A stretch of 64,000 nucleotides of DNA, taken from assembly GCF_011764445.1 (NCBI RefSeq), contig NZ_BLPG01000001.1, forward strand, positions 8,361,316 to 8,425,315, in the 5' to 3' direction. A program made the translations under genes and the position numbers. Below the pieces are notes generated by a model that searched no databases, was not told the DNA's origin, and saw only the letters and a list, made by a program, of their open reading frames with translations. Of this stretch, positions 38,074-47,492 are shown piece after piece. This stretch comes from Phytohabitans rumicis. GTDB lineage: Bacteria > Actinomycetota > Actinomycetes > Mycobacteriales > Micromonosporaceae. How positions within the stretch are numbered: the stretch's first letter is position 1; every line of letters begins with the position of its first letter.

Positions 38074-38375
38074 GCGCGCTCGCCGAGCTGCTCGTCGCCG
38101 TGCCGCCGGACCGGCTGCGCGCGTTCGTCGACGAGCACCTCGGGCCGATCGAACACCGGCCGGACCTGCTGGCCACCCTGGAGTCGTGGCTGGCGACCAG
38201 CGGCAGCCGGCAGGCCGTCTCGCAGCGGATGCATCTGCACCGCAACTCCGTCGGCTACCGGGTCGGCCTGATCAAGCGGCTGCTCGGCGTGGACCCCAAG
38301 GACCCGGAGGCGGCCGCGGTCCTGCGTGCCGCCCTTGCGGCCCGTGGCGTGTTACAGCAGCGTGACAACCGTTGA
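38070..38375 (+). CDS. PucR-type C-terminal helix-turn-helix domain protein, stand-alone
   Basis: 101 residues matching only the last domain of PucR/CdaR regulators: LATLESWLATSGSRQAVSQRM followed by HLHRNSVGYRVGLIKRLLGVDP. The sensory N-terminal part of full-length members (usually 400-600 residues) is absent. ATG at 38070 overlaps the aldehyde dehydrogenase stop (ATGA), so it is translated with it. May be a reduced operon regulator or a remnant. PucR regulators often control purine or aromatic catabolism, which fits the island. Confidence 0.7.
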   Translation: MSALAELLVAVPPDRLRAFVDEHLGPIEHRPDLLATLESWLATSGSRQAVSQRMHLHRNSVGYRVGLIKRLLGVDPKDPEAAAVLRAALAARGVLQQRDNR

Positions 38376-38469
38376 CAGGTGCTCGGAGCGGGGGCAAAGT
38401 ACCTCGCTAAGTGGGCCGCTGGCTCACAATGCAAGACGGCGTTTCGATCTGTAGATCGCTGGAGGGGCT

Positions 38470-39498
38470 GTGCGGGCGATGGTGCAGACCGGGTTCGGGG
38501 GTCCGGAGGTCGTGCGCCTCCGCCATGTCCCGGACCCGGCGCCCGGCCCGGCGGAGCTGGTCGTCGAGGTCGGCGCGTGCGCCCTCAACCGCCTCGACGT
38601 GCTGCAGCGCCGCGGCCCCGCGGTGCTCCCCGGCTTCCGGCTGCCGCACATCGCCGGCACCGACGTCGCCGGCACGGTCGTCGCCACCGGCCCGCGCGTC
38701 AGCGGGTACGCCGTCGGCGACCGGGTCGTGCTCGACCCCACGATCGGCTGCGGGACCTGCGCCCGGTGCCAGGCCGGCGACGCCGGCTTCTGCCCGGCCC
38801 TGCGGGTCGTCGGCGGCAACATCCCCGGCGGCTTCGCGGAGTACGTCGCCGCGCCGGCCCGCCTCGCGTACCGGCTGCCGGCCCACGTGAGCCTCGACGA
38901 GGCGGCCGCCCTGCCGACCGCGTGGAGCACGGCGTACCGGGCCACGCACGGCGTCGGCCAGGTCCGGTCCGGCGAGACCGTGGTCGTCCAGGCGGCGGCC
39001 AGCGCGGTCAGCATCGCCGCGATCCAGCTCGCCAAGCGCGCCGGCGCGGCGGTGGTCGCGGTCGCCAGCACCGGCGCGAAGCTCGCCGTCGCCGCCGACC
39101 TGGGCGCCGACCTGCTGCTGCGCAACGACGACGACGTACCGGCCGCGGTGCGGGACCACACCGGCGGCCGGGGCGCCGACCTGGTGCTCGACCACGTCGG
39201 CGCGGCCACCTGGTCCAACTCCGTCGCCAGCCTCGCGATCGGCGGCCGGCTCGTGGTCTTCGGCAACACCAGCGGCGACCAGGTCGAGTTCTCGCTCGCC
39301 GACGTCTACCACCGCGGGCTGCGGCTGCTCGGCGCCGGCGCGTACGGCGCGGAGGACTTCACCGCGGTGCTCGACGCGTACTGCGCCGGCGGGCTGCGGG
39401 CACTGCGGGCCGGCGCGTACGGCCTGGCCGAGCTGCCCGCCGCGTTCGCCCACCAGGAGTCCCGCGACACCATCGGCAAGGTCCTGGTGCTGCCGTGA
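38470..39498 (+). CDS. Zinc-binding dehydrogenase / quinone-oxidoreductase-like MDR protein
   Basis: 342 residues. MRAMVQTGFGGPEVVRLRHV is a typical quinone-oxidoreductase-family start. It has four cysteines for a structural zinc (GCGTCARCQAGDAGFC) and the NADPH-binding region TVVVQAAASAVSIAAIQLAK, where the canonical AxxGxxG is loosened. The substrate is probably an enone or alcohol within the same pathway. GTG at 38470 with GGAGGGG just upstream. The 94 bp gap before it contains a small palindrome, CGATCTGTAGATCG (38446-38459), which could be an operator. Confidence 0.82.
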   Translation: MRAMVQTGFGGPEVVRLRHVPDPAPGPAELVVEVGACALNRLDVLQRRGPAVLPGFRLPHIAGTDVAGTVVATGPRVSGYAVGDRVVLDPTIGCGTCARCQAGDAGFCPALRVVGGNIPGGFAEYVAAPARLAYRLPAHVSLDEAAALPTAWSTAYRATHGVGQVRSGETVVVQAAASAVSIAAIQLAKRAGAAVVAVASTGAKLAVAADLGADLLLRNDDDVPAAVRDHTGGRGADLVLDHVGAATWSNSVASLAIGGRLVVFGNTSGDQVEFSLADVYHRGLRLLGAGAYGAEDFTAVLDAYCAGGLRALRAGAYGLAELPAAFAHQESRDTIGKVLVLP

Positions 39499-40886
39499 GC
39501 GCGATATTGATCGTCGGGGGCGACGTCGTCACGATGAACGGCCGCCGCGAGGTGGTCACGGACGCCGCCATCGCCGTCGTGGGCGGTCGGGTCGCCGCCA
39601 TCGGTACGCCCGCGGCGGTGCGCTCCCGCTTCCCGGGTACGCCCGAGCTGGACGCCCGCGGGTGCGTGGTCATCCCCGGCCTGGTCAACGCCCACCAGCA
39701 CACCACCGCCGACCCGCTCGTGCGCAGCGCGATCCCGGACGACATCGGCGCCCAGGAGGCCATCTTCGACTGGGCCGTGCCGCTGCACGCGGCCGTCACC
39801 GGCGACGACGACGAGCTGTCCGCCACGCTGACCGCGGTCGAGTCGCTGACCCGCGGCGTCACCACCCTGCTGGAGCCCGGCACGGTCGCGCACCCGCTGC
39901 GGGTCGCCGCCGGGCTGCGCGCCGCCGGCATCCGCGCCAGGGTCGGGCGGTGGGGCTGGGACGTGGACGGCCAGCCGTACGCCCTGCCGGCCGCCGAGGC
40001 GCTCGCCGCCCAGGAGGAGACGGTCCGGGCCATCGGCACCGACGGGCCGGTCACCGGGTGGGTCACGCTCGTCGGGCACGACCTGGCCAGCGACGCGCTC
40101 TTCGCCGGCGCCGCCGCCCTCGCGCAGCGGCTCGGCACCGGGGTCACCTGGCACCTGTCGCCCGGCCCCGAGGACGCCGTCGCGTACGCCAAGCGGGCCG
40201 GCACCCGGCCGGTGCTGCACCTGCGCGACCTCGGCGTGCTCGGGCCGCGGCTGCTGCTCGGGCACGCCGTCCACCTCGACGACGCCGAGGTCGACGTGCT
40301 CCTGGAGTCGGGTACGGCGGTGGCGTCCTGCCCGGCGGCGTACCTGCGGCTGGGGCAGGGCTACACCCGGGCCGGGCGGCACGCCGAGCTGGTCCGCCGG
40401 GGCGGGCGGGTCGCGCTGGGCTGCGACTCGCACAACGCTTCCGACGTACCCGATGTGCTGCGTGCCGCGTGGCTGCTGGCCGCCCTGGAGAAGGACCGCG
40501 GCGGGCCGTGGGCGCTGCGGGCGGACGAGGCGTTCGCGCTCGCGACGATCGACGGCGCCCGCGCCGCCGGGCTCGGCGACCTGGTCGGGTCGATCGAGGT
40601 CGGCAAGGCCGCGGACCTCGTCGTGCTGGACACCCGCGACCCCGCGTGGACGCCGCGCGGCGACCTGGCCACCCACCTCGTCTGGGGCGCGCCCAGCCAC
40701 ACCGTCCGCGACGTCCTGGTCGAAGGCGCCGTGGTGGTCCGCGACCGGCGGGTGACCACGGTGGACGTCGAGGCGTTGGGCCGGGAGGCCGCCGAGCGGT
40801 CCGCGGCGCTGCTGCGGCGCACCGGCATCGACGTCCCGCATCGATGGCCGCGGGTGCCGGCCGTCCATCTTGGAGGGCAGCAATGA
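39495..40886 (+). CDS. Metal-dependent amidohydrolase/deaminase (AtzA/TrzN/SsnA-like)
   Basis: 463 residues. Metal site: HxH in PGLVNAHQHTTADPL, a later His in LLLGHAVHLDD and Asp in ALGCDSHNASDVPD; the C-terminal beta-sandwich motif VGKAADLVVLDTRDPAW is typical of cytosine-deaminase-like hydrolases. Relatives deaminate or dechlorinate purines, 8-oxoguanine or s-triazines. Co-encoded with a BMP-type importer, it may act on the imported nitrogen heterocycle; that is inference. The GTG start shares GTGA with the previous stop. Confidence 0.83.
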   Translation: MSAILIVGGDVVTMNGRREVVTDAAIAVVGGRVAAIGTPAAVRSRFPGTPELDARGCVVIPGLVNAHQHTTADPLVRSAIPDDIGAQEAIFDWAVPLHAAVTGDDDELSATLTAVESLTRGVTTLLEPGTVAHPLRVAAGLRAAGIRARVGRWGWDVDGQPYALPAAEALAAQEETVRAIGTDGPVTGWVTLVGHDLASDALFAGAAALAQRLGTGVTWHLSPGPEDAVAYAKRAGTRPVLHLRDLGVLGPRLLLGHAVHLDDAEVDVLLESGTAVASCPAAYLRLGQGYTRAGRHAELVRRGGRVALGCDSHNASDVPDVLRAAWLLAALEKDRGGPWALRADEAFALATIDGARAAGLGDLVGSIEVGKAADLVVLDTRDPAWTPRGDLATHLVWGAPSHTVRDVLVEGAVVVRDRRVTTVDVEALGREAAERSAALLRRTGIDVPHRWPRVPAVHLGGQQ

Positions 40887-41563
40887 AGACCATCGACCTG
40901 GCGGGGCGCACGCCCGCACAGAAGCAGGGCCTGCTGTCGCAGCTGGTCGTGCCCCGCCCGATCGCCATGATCACCACGCTCGACGCCGACGGGGCGCCGA
41001 ACGTGGCGCCGTTCAGCTACTACATGCCGGTCTGCGGTGAGCCGCCGCTCGTGGCGGTCACCGTGGGCACGGTCCGGGAGGCGACGGACGAGCCGAAGGA
41101 CACCTGGGTCAACCTGCGGGAGTCCGGCGAGTTCGTCATCAACGTGACGACGACGGCTCTCGCCGAGCACATCGAGGTGGTGGCGAGGGAGTACCCGGCC
41201 GGCGTCAACGAGGCCGAGGTGGCGGGGTGGCGGACCATCCCGTCGCAGGTGGTGCGGCCGCCGTCGCTGGCCGACAGCCCGGCGCACATGGAGTGCCGGG
41301 TCCGGGAGGTGATCGACCGCGGCGACCCCGCATCGTGCTTCTCCGGCGTGCACATCGTCCTCGCCGAGGTCGTGTGCGTCACGGTCGACGAGTCCATTCT
41401 GGAGGGTCCGAACCACGTGGACCCGACCAAGGTGCACGCCGTGGGAAGGATGGGCTTTCCCTGGTTCATCACCGCGTCGTCGCACTCGTTGTTCAGCCAG
41501 GAGCGCATCGCGTACGCCGACCTGGCCCCCAACCCATCGCAACTGAGAGGACTGTCCTCGTGA
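40883..41563 (+). CDS. Flavin reductase-like FMN-binding split-barrel protein
   Basis: 226 residues. Signature VVPRPIAMITTLDADGAPNVAPFSYYMPVCGEPPL, then DTWVNLRESGEFVINVTT, as in FlaRed and related FMN-binding proteins. Could supply reduced flavin to a monooxygenase or act as an oxidoreductase itself. No partner flavin monooxygenase is seen in the island. ATG at 40883 overlaps the amidohydrolase stop (ATGA). Confidence 0.85.
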   Translation: MKTIDLAGRTPAQKQGLLSQLVVPRPIAMITTLDADGAPNVAPFSYYMPVCGEPPLVAVTVGTVREATDEPKDTWVNLRESGEFVINVTTTALAEHIEVVAREYPAGVNEAEVAGWRTIPSQVVRPPSLADSPAHMECRVREVIDRGDPASCFSGVHIVLAEVVCVTVDESILEGPNHVDPTKVHAVGRMGFPWFITASSHSLFSQERIAYADLAPNPSQLRGLSS

Positions 41564-42654
41564 GATTTTTTGGAAGGGTGACGACAGCGGTGATCGCTGG
41601 CGTCTCGGCGTGCTCGCTTGTCGCCTGCCAGAGCAACGACGCCACCGCGCCGTCCACCCCGGCGACGACCGGGGCCAGCGCCGCCGCCGACGGCGGCACG
41701 ATCCCGGCCGGCGAGCCGGACGTGAACGGCGACGGCAAGGTCGTCATCGGCGTGCTCAGCCCGGGTGACATCAACGACAAGGGGTACTACCAGAGCTTCG
41801 TCGACTCGGCCGAGGCGTTCGCCACGTCCAAGGGCTGGACCGTGATCAAGCGGGGCAGCGTGCCGGTCGCCGACGCGCTCAACGCGGCCCGCGCGCTCTG
41901 CCAGCAGAAGGTGGACCTGGTCGCACTCGGCGCCAGCGAGCTCAAGGACGCCATCCCGGCGTCCGAGGAGCCGGTGTGCGAGAAGACCGCCTGGTACGTG
42001 CCGTCCTCGGACAACGTGCCGCAGACCCCCAAGATCGTGCTGTCCTCGGACGAGCCGCGGCAGAGCATGCTCGCCGCCGGGTACGCCGCCGGCCTGCTCA
42101 TGCAGGAGCGCGGCGACACCAAGGCCGGGTTCGTCACCGGCCCCGAGGCGGACTTCTCGGTGCTGGCGGCCAAGGCGTTCAAGGCCGGCATCAAGTCGGT
42201 CGTCCCGAACGCCGAGCTGATCACCACGTACACGGGTGACTTCAACGACTCGGCGAAGGCCAAGGAGGCCGTGCAGGCGCAGATCAGCCAGGGCGTCAAG
42301 CTCGTCTACCCGTACCTGGGCGGGGCGACCGACGCGGCGACCGAGCTCGCCAACACCGGCAAGCTGATCACGCTCACCCCCGGTACCGACCGGTGCGCGT
42401 CCACCAAGCCGACGTTCGACATCTCGGTGCTCTTCAGCCCCGGCGACTACTTCAACGCGGCGCTGCAGCAGTTCGCCGAGGGGAAGCTGGCGATGGGGGT
42501 CAAGCGGGTGTGGCAGCTTGGCGTCGACCCGTACCCGACGGTCAAAATCTGCAAGGGCACGGCGGAGCAGACGCAGAAGCTGGAGACGTTCATGAACGAC
42601 ATCGGCAGCAAGAAGATCGACGTGACGGCGGAAGTGGACAGGCTCGGTTCCTGA
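41560..42654 (+). CDS. BMP-family substrate-binding lipoprotein of an ABC importer
   Basis: 364 residues. Signal peptide with lipobox LVAC (Cys about 20), so anchored outside the membrane. The mature part starts with a Ser/Thr/Ala linker, then VVIGVLSPGDINDKGYYQSFVDSAEAF, the BMP/Med-type fold start. These proteins bind purine nucleosides or related ligands; here the ligand may be the compound degraded by the co-encoded enzymes. GTG start at 41560 overlaps the flavin reductase stop. Confidence 0.87.
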   Translation: MRFFGRVTTAVIAGVSACSLVACQSNDATAPSTPATTGASAAADGGTIPAGEPDVNGDGKVVIGVLSPGDINDKGYYQSFVDSAEAFATSKGWTVIKRGSVPVADALNAARALCQQKVDLVALGASELKDAIPASEEPVCEKTAWYVPSSDNVPQTPKIVLSSDEPRQSMLAAGYAAGLLMQERGDTKAGFVTGPEADFSVLAAKAFKAGIKSVVPNAELITTYTGDFNDSAKAKEAVQAQISQGVKLVYPYLGGATDAATELANTGKLITLTPGTDRCASTKPTFDISVLFSPGDYFNAALQQFAEGKLAMGVKRVWQLGVDPYPTVKICKGTAEQTQKLETFMNDIGSKKIDVTAEVDRLGS

Positions 42655-42656
42655 CG

Positions 42657-44162
42657 ATGCTGCGATTGGCCGGCATTAGCAAGCGGTACGGCCCGGTCGT
42701 CGCGTGCGACGCCGTGGATCTCGCCGTGCACCAGGGCGAGATCCACGGCCTCCTCGGGGAGAACGGGGCCGGCAAGTCCACCCTGATGAAGATCCTGCTC
42801 GGGCTGGTGCAGCGGGACGCCGGGACGATCCTGCGCGGCGACGAGCCGGTCGAGATCGGCAGCCCGCAGGACGCCGTCGCCCTCGGGATCGGCATGGTGC
42901 ACCAGCACTTCAGCCTCATCGACCCGCTCACCGTCTGGGAGAACGTGGTTTTGGGTGACAAGGGGCGGGTGGATCGTTCGTTGGCGTGTGCTCAGGTCGA
43001 GGAGGTGGCCGAGCGGTACGGCCTGCCGGTCGACCCGACCGCCCGGGTGGACCGGCTGTCGGCGGGGGAGCGGCAGCGCGTCGAGCTGATCAAGTGCCTG
43101 CGCCGCGACCCGTCCGTGCTGATCCTGGACGAGCCGACGTCGGTGCTCACCCAGGCCGAGTCGGCGGAGCTCTTCACCGTGCTGCGCCGCGTGGTGCGTA
43201 CGGAGAACCGCGCGGTGATCCTGATCAGCCACAAGCTGGCCGAGGTCACCGCCGCCACCGACCGGGTGACCGTGCTGCGCCGCGGCCGCGTCGTGTACGA
43301 GAGCCGGACCGCCGACACGACCGCGCAGGAGCTGGCCAAGCAGATGGTCGGCCGGGACGTCTCGCTCAAGGCCGAAGCCGCCGCGCTGGGGCTGCTGCCG
43401 GTGGCGGTCTCGCCCGCCGAGGTCACCTCGGACGGGGTGGCGCTGCGGCTGCGTGACCTCACCGTCAGGTACGGCGGGGTCACCGTCCTGGACCGGCTCA
43501 GCCTCGACGTCGGCGCGGGCGAGATCGTCGGCCTGTACGGCGTGGAGGGCAACGGCCAGGCCACCCTCGGCGACCTGCTCTCCGGGCTGGTCGTGCCGGA
43601 CGCGGGGACGGTGGAGGTGGGCGGCGCGCCGGTCGACCTGACCGGGGCGGGCGCGCTGCACAAGGCCGGGCTCGGCGTCGTCCCGGAGGACCGGCACCGC
43701 TCGGGCGTCGTCCTGGACATGAGCGTCGCGGAGAACCTGGCGCTCAAGGAGGACCTCGGCTTCTTCGTCAGCCGGCGGCGGATGCGCGCCGCCGCCCAGC
43801 GCCGGGCCGAGGAGTTCAACATCGTCGCGCCGTCCATGGACGCGCCGGTGCGCAGCCTGTCCGGCGGCAACCAGCAGCGCGTCGTGCTGGCCCGGGAGCT
43901 GTCCGCCAACCCGTCGGTGCTGGTGGCCGCGCAGCCGACGCACGGGCTCGACGTCGGCGCGATCGAGGACATGTACGTCCGGCTGCGCAAGGTGGCCGGC
44001 AGCGGCGTGGCCGTACTCCTGATCTCGACTGAACTGGAGGAGGTCATGGCCCTGGCGTCCCGGATCGCGGTGATCTCGTCCGGCCGGATCGTCGGCGTCC
44101 TCGCGGTGGGCGAGGCGACGGCGGAGAAGCTGGGAATGCTGGTGGGTGGTGTCGCGGCGTGA
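42657..44162 (+). CDS. ABC importer ATPase, two nucleotide-binding domains (BMP/nucleoside type)
   Basis: 501 residues. First domain: Walker A LLGENGAGKSTLMKILLG, signature LSAGERQRVELIKC, Walker B VLILDEPTSVL. Second domain: degenerate Walker A GVEGNGQATLGDLLSG, signature LSGGNQQRVVLARELS and VLVAAQPTHGLDVGA in place of the normal Walker B, as usual in ribose/nucleoside-type importers. Works with the two permeases and the lipoprotein. ATG at 42657, 2 bases after the previous stop. Confidence 0.92.
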   Translation: MLRLAGISKRYGPVVACDAVDLAVHQGEIHGLLGENGAGKSTLMKILLGLVQRDAGTILRGDEPVEIGSPQDAVALGIGMVHQHFSLIDPLTVWENVVLGDKGRVDRSLACAQVEEVAERYGLPVDPTARVDRLSAGERQRVELIKCLRRDPSVLILDEPTSVLTQAESAELFTVLRRVVRTENRAVILISHKLAEVTAATDRVTVLRRGRVVYESRTADTTAQELAKQMVGRDVSLKAEAAALGLLPVAVSPAEVTSDGVALRLRDLTVRYGGVTVLDRLSLDVGAGEIVGLYGVEGNGQATLGDLLSGLVVPDAGTVEVGGAPVDLTGAGALHKAGLGVVPEDRHRSGVVLDMSVAENLALKEDLGFFVSRRRMRAAAQRRAEEFNIVAPSMDAPVRSLSGGNQQRVVLARELSANPSVLVAAQPTHGLDVGAIEDMYVRLRKVAGSGVAVLLISTELEEVMALASRIAVISSGRIVGVLAVGEATAEKLGMLVGGVAA

Positions 44163-44205
44163 GCGCGCAGCGCGAATGTTCCGCGGTTCTTGGCGGGAGG
44201 GCCGA

Positions 44206-45294
44206 ATGATCGCTCGCTTGACCACCGTCGTCGGCTGGCGGGTCGCCGCCGCCACCGCGGCCGGCGTGGTCGTGGCGCTGGCGCTGTCGGCGCTGCTGAT
44301 CGCGGCCACCGGCGGCTCGCCGTCCGGCGCGCTGGAGGCCCTCTACCGGGGCAGCGTCGCCGACCAGACCGCCTGGACCTCGACCCTGCTGTTCACCGCG
44401 CCGCTGCTGCTCGTCGCCGTCGGCGCCTGCGTCAGCGCCCGCTCCGGCTACTTCAACATCGGCCAGGAGGGCCAGGTGCTGATCGGCGCGCTCGCCGGCG
44501 CCTGGGTCGCCCTGCGGCTGGCCGTCGCCGGGCCGATCCTGCTGATCCTCACGCTCGCGTTCGCCGCGCTGGCCGCCGGCGCCTGGGCCGGGCTCAGCGC
44601 CCTGATGCACCGGCTGCGCGGCGTGAACGTCGTGGTCAGCACCCTGCTCATGACGTTCCTGGCGCAGCAGCTGGTCGCGTTCGCGGTCAACCAGTCGTGG
44701 TTCCTGCAGGAGTCCCGGGTCGGCGACGCGGTCGCCTCCCCGCAGTCCAACCAGGTCCCGGTGGGCGCCCGGCTGACCTCGTTCGGCGAGTACCCGAACC
44801 TCCAGCTCAACCTGGGACTCTTCATCGCGATCGCGGCCGCCGTGCTGATCGCGGTGGCGATGGCGCGCACCCGGTGGGGGTTCCGGCTCACCATGCTCGG
44901 GCTCAACCCGGTCACGGCCAAGCACGCCGGCGTACGCGTCGCCGCCCTCGGCGGGCTGGCCCTGGCCATCTCCGGGGCGTTCGCCGGGCTGGCCGGGGCG
45001 GTCCTGCTGACCAGCCCGGTCGGCACCAACCGGCTGCAGCCCGGCATGTCCATCAACATCGGCTGGGACGGCCTGCTGGTCGCCCTGGTCGCCCGCAACC
45101 GGCCGCTGCTGGCCATGCCGGTCGCGCTGTTCTTCGGCGTACTGCGCTCCGGCGGCGGCTTCCTCGCCGCGACCGGCGTGCCGTCGTTCCTGGTCGACGT
45201 CGTCAAGTCGCTGCTCGTGCTCGCGTTCGTGGCGCCGCCCGTGGTGGTGTCCCTGTGGCGCCGCCGGTCCGTCCCCGAGGGGGTTCCCGCGTGA
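44206..45294 (+). CDS. ABC importer permease 1 (BMP/nucleoside type)
   Basis: 362 residues, around ten hydrophobic segments. ARSGYFNIGQEGQVLIGALAGAW and LRGVNVVVSTLLMTFLAQQLVAF are typical of YufP-type permeases. ATG at 44206 chosen because GGGAGG lies 6 bases upstream; in-frame ATG 44176 is an alternative. Pairs with the next gene to form the channel. Confidence 0.9.
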   Translation: MIARLTTVVGWRVAAATAAGVVVALALSALLIAATGGSPSGALEALYRGSVADQTAWTSTLLFTAPLLLVAVGACVSARSGYFNIGQEGQVLIGALAGAWVALRLAVAGPILLILTLAFAALAAGAWAGLSALMHRLRGVNVVVSTLLMTFLAQQLVAFAVNQSWFLQESRVGDAVASPQSNQVPVGARLTSFGEYPNLQLNLGLFIAIAAAVLIAVAMARTRWGFRLTMLGLNPVTAKHAGVRVAALGGLALAISGAFAGLAGAVLLTSPVGTNRLQPGMSINIGWDGLLVALVARNRPLLAMPVALFFGVLRSGGGFLAATGVPSFLVDVVKSLLVLAFVAPPVVVSLWRRRSVPEGVPA

Positions 45295-46199
45295 TCAGCG
45301 ACGTCGAGACCATCCTCTCCAGCGGGGTACGCCTCACCGCGCCGCTCGCGTTCGCCGCCTGCGGGGAGTACCTGGCCGAGCGGGCCGGCACCCTCAACAT
45401 CTCCGTCGAGGCGATGATGCTGGGCGCCGCGTTCGGGTCGATCGCCACCGCGAGCGCCACCGGCAGCGCCACCACCGGGCTGCTCGCGGGCGTGCTGATC
45501 GGCGTCGTGATCGGCTGGATCCACGGCAACCTGTCGCACCGCGCCGAGATCAACACGTTCGTCGTCGGTCTGGTGCTTAACGCCCTGGCGCTCGGCCTCA
45601 CCAGCTACCTGATCACGACGAGCACGTTCGAGGGCCACCAGGTCTGGCAGGTGAGCATCCCGGTGCTGCGGGACATCCCGCTGATCGGCCAGCCCTTCTT
45701 CGTCGAGCGCTGGCCGGTGTACCTGCTGCTCGTGCTCATCCCGCTCACCTGGTGGCTGGTCGAGCGCAGCCGCTGGGGCCTGGAGCTACGCGCCGTCGGC
45801 GAGAACCCGCAGGCCGCCGACGTCACCGGCATCCGGGTCAACAAGCGCCGCCGCCAGGCCCTGCTGTGGTGCGGCGCGCTGGCCGGGCTCGGCGGGGCGT
45901 ACCTGGCCGTGGGGGAGGTCGGCTCGTTCAACCAGAACATGACCGCCGGCCGCGGCTACATCGTGATCGCGGCGGTCATCTTCGGCGCCTGGCGGCTCGG
46001 CCGCACGCTCCTCGGCTGCCTGGTCTTCGGCCTGGCCGACGCGATGCGGCTCGCCCTGCCCGCGCTGGGCATCACGCTGAACTCCCAGCTCCTGGTAGCG
46101 GCGCCATACCTGCTGGCCCTACTGGCGATGCTCGTCTTCTCGACCCAACACCGCGAGCCCCGCGCGCTGGGCCAACCCTTCGAACGCCGCTCCACCTAA
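45291..46199 (+). CDS. ABC importer permease 2 (BMP/nucleoside type)
   Basis: 302 residues, around eight hydrophobic segments. GEYLAERAGTLNISVEAMMLGAAF and RAVGENPQAADVTGIRVNK are typical of YufQ-type permeases. GTG start overlaps the stop of permease 1 (GTGA). Last gene of the uptake operon; repeat copy F lies 37 bases past its stop. Confidence 0.9.
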   Translation: MISDVETILSSGVRLTAPLAFAACGEYLAERAGTLNISVEAMMLGAAFGSIATASATGSATTGLLAGVLIGVVIGWIHGNLSHRAEINTFVVGLVLNALALGLTSYLITTSTFEGHQVWQVSIPVLRDIPLIGQPFFVERWPVYLLLVLIPLTWWLVERSRWGLELRAVGENPQAADVTGIRVNKRRRQALLWCGALAGLGGAYLAVGEVGSFNQNMTAGRGYIVIAAVIFGAWRLGRTLLGCLVFGLADAMRLALPALGITLNSQLLVAAPYLLALLAMLVFSTQHREPRALGQPFERRST

Positions 46200-46235
46200 C
46201 CCCCACTCCGCCATCCCCGCCTAGCCCGCCTGCCC

Positions 46236-46336
46236 GTCGATCAAGGATTTTGCCGTCGATCAAGGGCATATGGTCGCGCTTTGATCTCCGATCCACGACC
46301 ATTTGCCCTTGATCGACGGGGTTTTCCTTGATCGGC
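46236..46336 (+). repeat. Palindromic repeat family 1, copy F (long form)
   Basis: 101 bp and the most complete form: outer arm GTCGATCAAGGATTTTGCC, inner arm GTCGATCAAGGGCATATGGT, loop TTTGATCTCC, inner complement ACGACCATTTGCCCTTGATC and outer complement TTTTCCTTGATCGGC. Both outer half-sites are present, so the element is a nested double palindrome. Lies just after the ABC operon, before a convergent gene. C-rich left flank. Confidence 0.92.
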
Positions 46337-46398
46337 GCGCGCGTTCACGCGCCCGTGGCGCGCGGCCTACTCACGGTGCGGGCGCCGGGCAAAGGGGG

Positions 46399-47406
46399 TC
46401 AGCGGGTGAAGGGGCGGACGTGGCCGGCGTCGGCGGGGTTTACCAGGGTGCCGGGTGGGACCAGGGCGTCGAGGCGGTCCAGGACGTCCGCCGGGAGGAC
46501 CACCTCGCCGGCGCCCAGTTGGCTGTGCAGCTGGGTGAGGGTGCGGGGGCCGATGATGGCGGACGTGACCGCGCCGTGGGCCAGGACGAAGCCGAGCGCC
46601 AGGTCGATCATGGACAGGCCGGCGTCGGCGGCGATCGCGGCCACCTCCTCGACCAGCGCCAGCTTGCGGGCTCGCACCGCCTCGGCGCGGAAGTCGAAGT
46701 GCTCCGCGTTCCGGCTGGCACGCGAGTCCGAAGCCGGTGCGCCGCCGGCCCGGTACTTGCCGGTGAGCCAGCCGCCGTTGAGCGGGCTCCAGGCCAGTAC
46801 GCCCAGGCCGTACCGGGCGCAGGTGGGCAGGGCGGCGGCCTCGGCGTGCCGGGCGAACAGCGAGTACGGGAGCTGCTCGACGGTGAAGCGTTCCCGCTGC
46901 CGGCGTTCGGCCACCCACTGCGCCTCGACGATCTCGTCGGCCGGGAAGTTGGAGGTGCCGATGTACCGGACCTTGCCCTGGCGTACGAGGTCGGTCAGCG
47001 CGCCCAGGGTCTCGTCGATGTCGGTGCGCGGGTCGGGGCGGTGCACCTGGTAGACGTCGATCCAGTCGGTGCCCAGCCGGCGCAGGCTGTCTTCGACGGC
47101 GGTGACGATCCAGCGCCGCGAGTTGCCCCGCCGGTTGCGGTCCACGTCGGGGAGCGCCTCGTGGAACTTCGTCGCCAGGATCACGTCGTCCCGCCGCCCG
47201 GCGAGCGCCCGCCCGAGGATCTCCTCGGACTGGCCGGCGGCGTACACGTCGGCGGTGTCGATCACGTTGATGCCGGCGTCCAGCGCGTCATGGACGATCT
47301 TGTGGCACTCGGCCTCGTCGGTGTTGCCCCACGCGCCGAACATCATCGTGCCGAGGCACAGCGAGCTCACCTCGACCCCGGTACGCCCAAGCGTTCGATA
47401 CTGCAT
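46399..47406 (-). CDS. Aldo/keto reductase (AKR)
   Basis: 335 residues. Catalytic tetrad seen: Asp50 and Tyr55 in DTADVYAAG, Lys in VILATKFHEAL and His in DVYQVHRPDP. The C-terminal cofactor-binding segment SAIIGPRTLTQLHSQLGA is present. Reduces carbonyls with NADPH; substrate not evident. ATG at 47406. Divergent from the VOC gene and convergent with the ABC operon. Confidence 0.88.
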   Translation of the reverse strand: MQYRTLGRTGVEVSSLCLGTMMFGAWGNTDEAECHKIVHDALDAGINVIDTADVYAAGQSEEILGRALAGRRDDVILATKFHEALPDVDRNRRGNSRRWIVTAVEDSLRRLGTDWIDVYQVHRPDPRTDIDETLGALTDLVRQGKVRYIGTSNFPADEIVEAQWVAERRQRERFTVEQLPYSLFARHAEAAALPTCARYGLGVLAWSPLNGGWLTGKYRAGGAPASDSRASRNAEHFDFRAEAVRARKLALVEEVAAIAADAGLSMIDLALGFVLAHGAVTSAIIGPRTLTQLHSQLGAGEVVLPADVLDRLDALVPPGTLVNPADAGHVRPFTR

Positions 47407-47492
47407 CGCGCAACGATGTCACGGGAAGTGGCACCTTGGCTTTGTGTCCCCAGCACATGGTCGGGCGGGCGACAGCCGCATAGCCTGGGACA

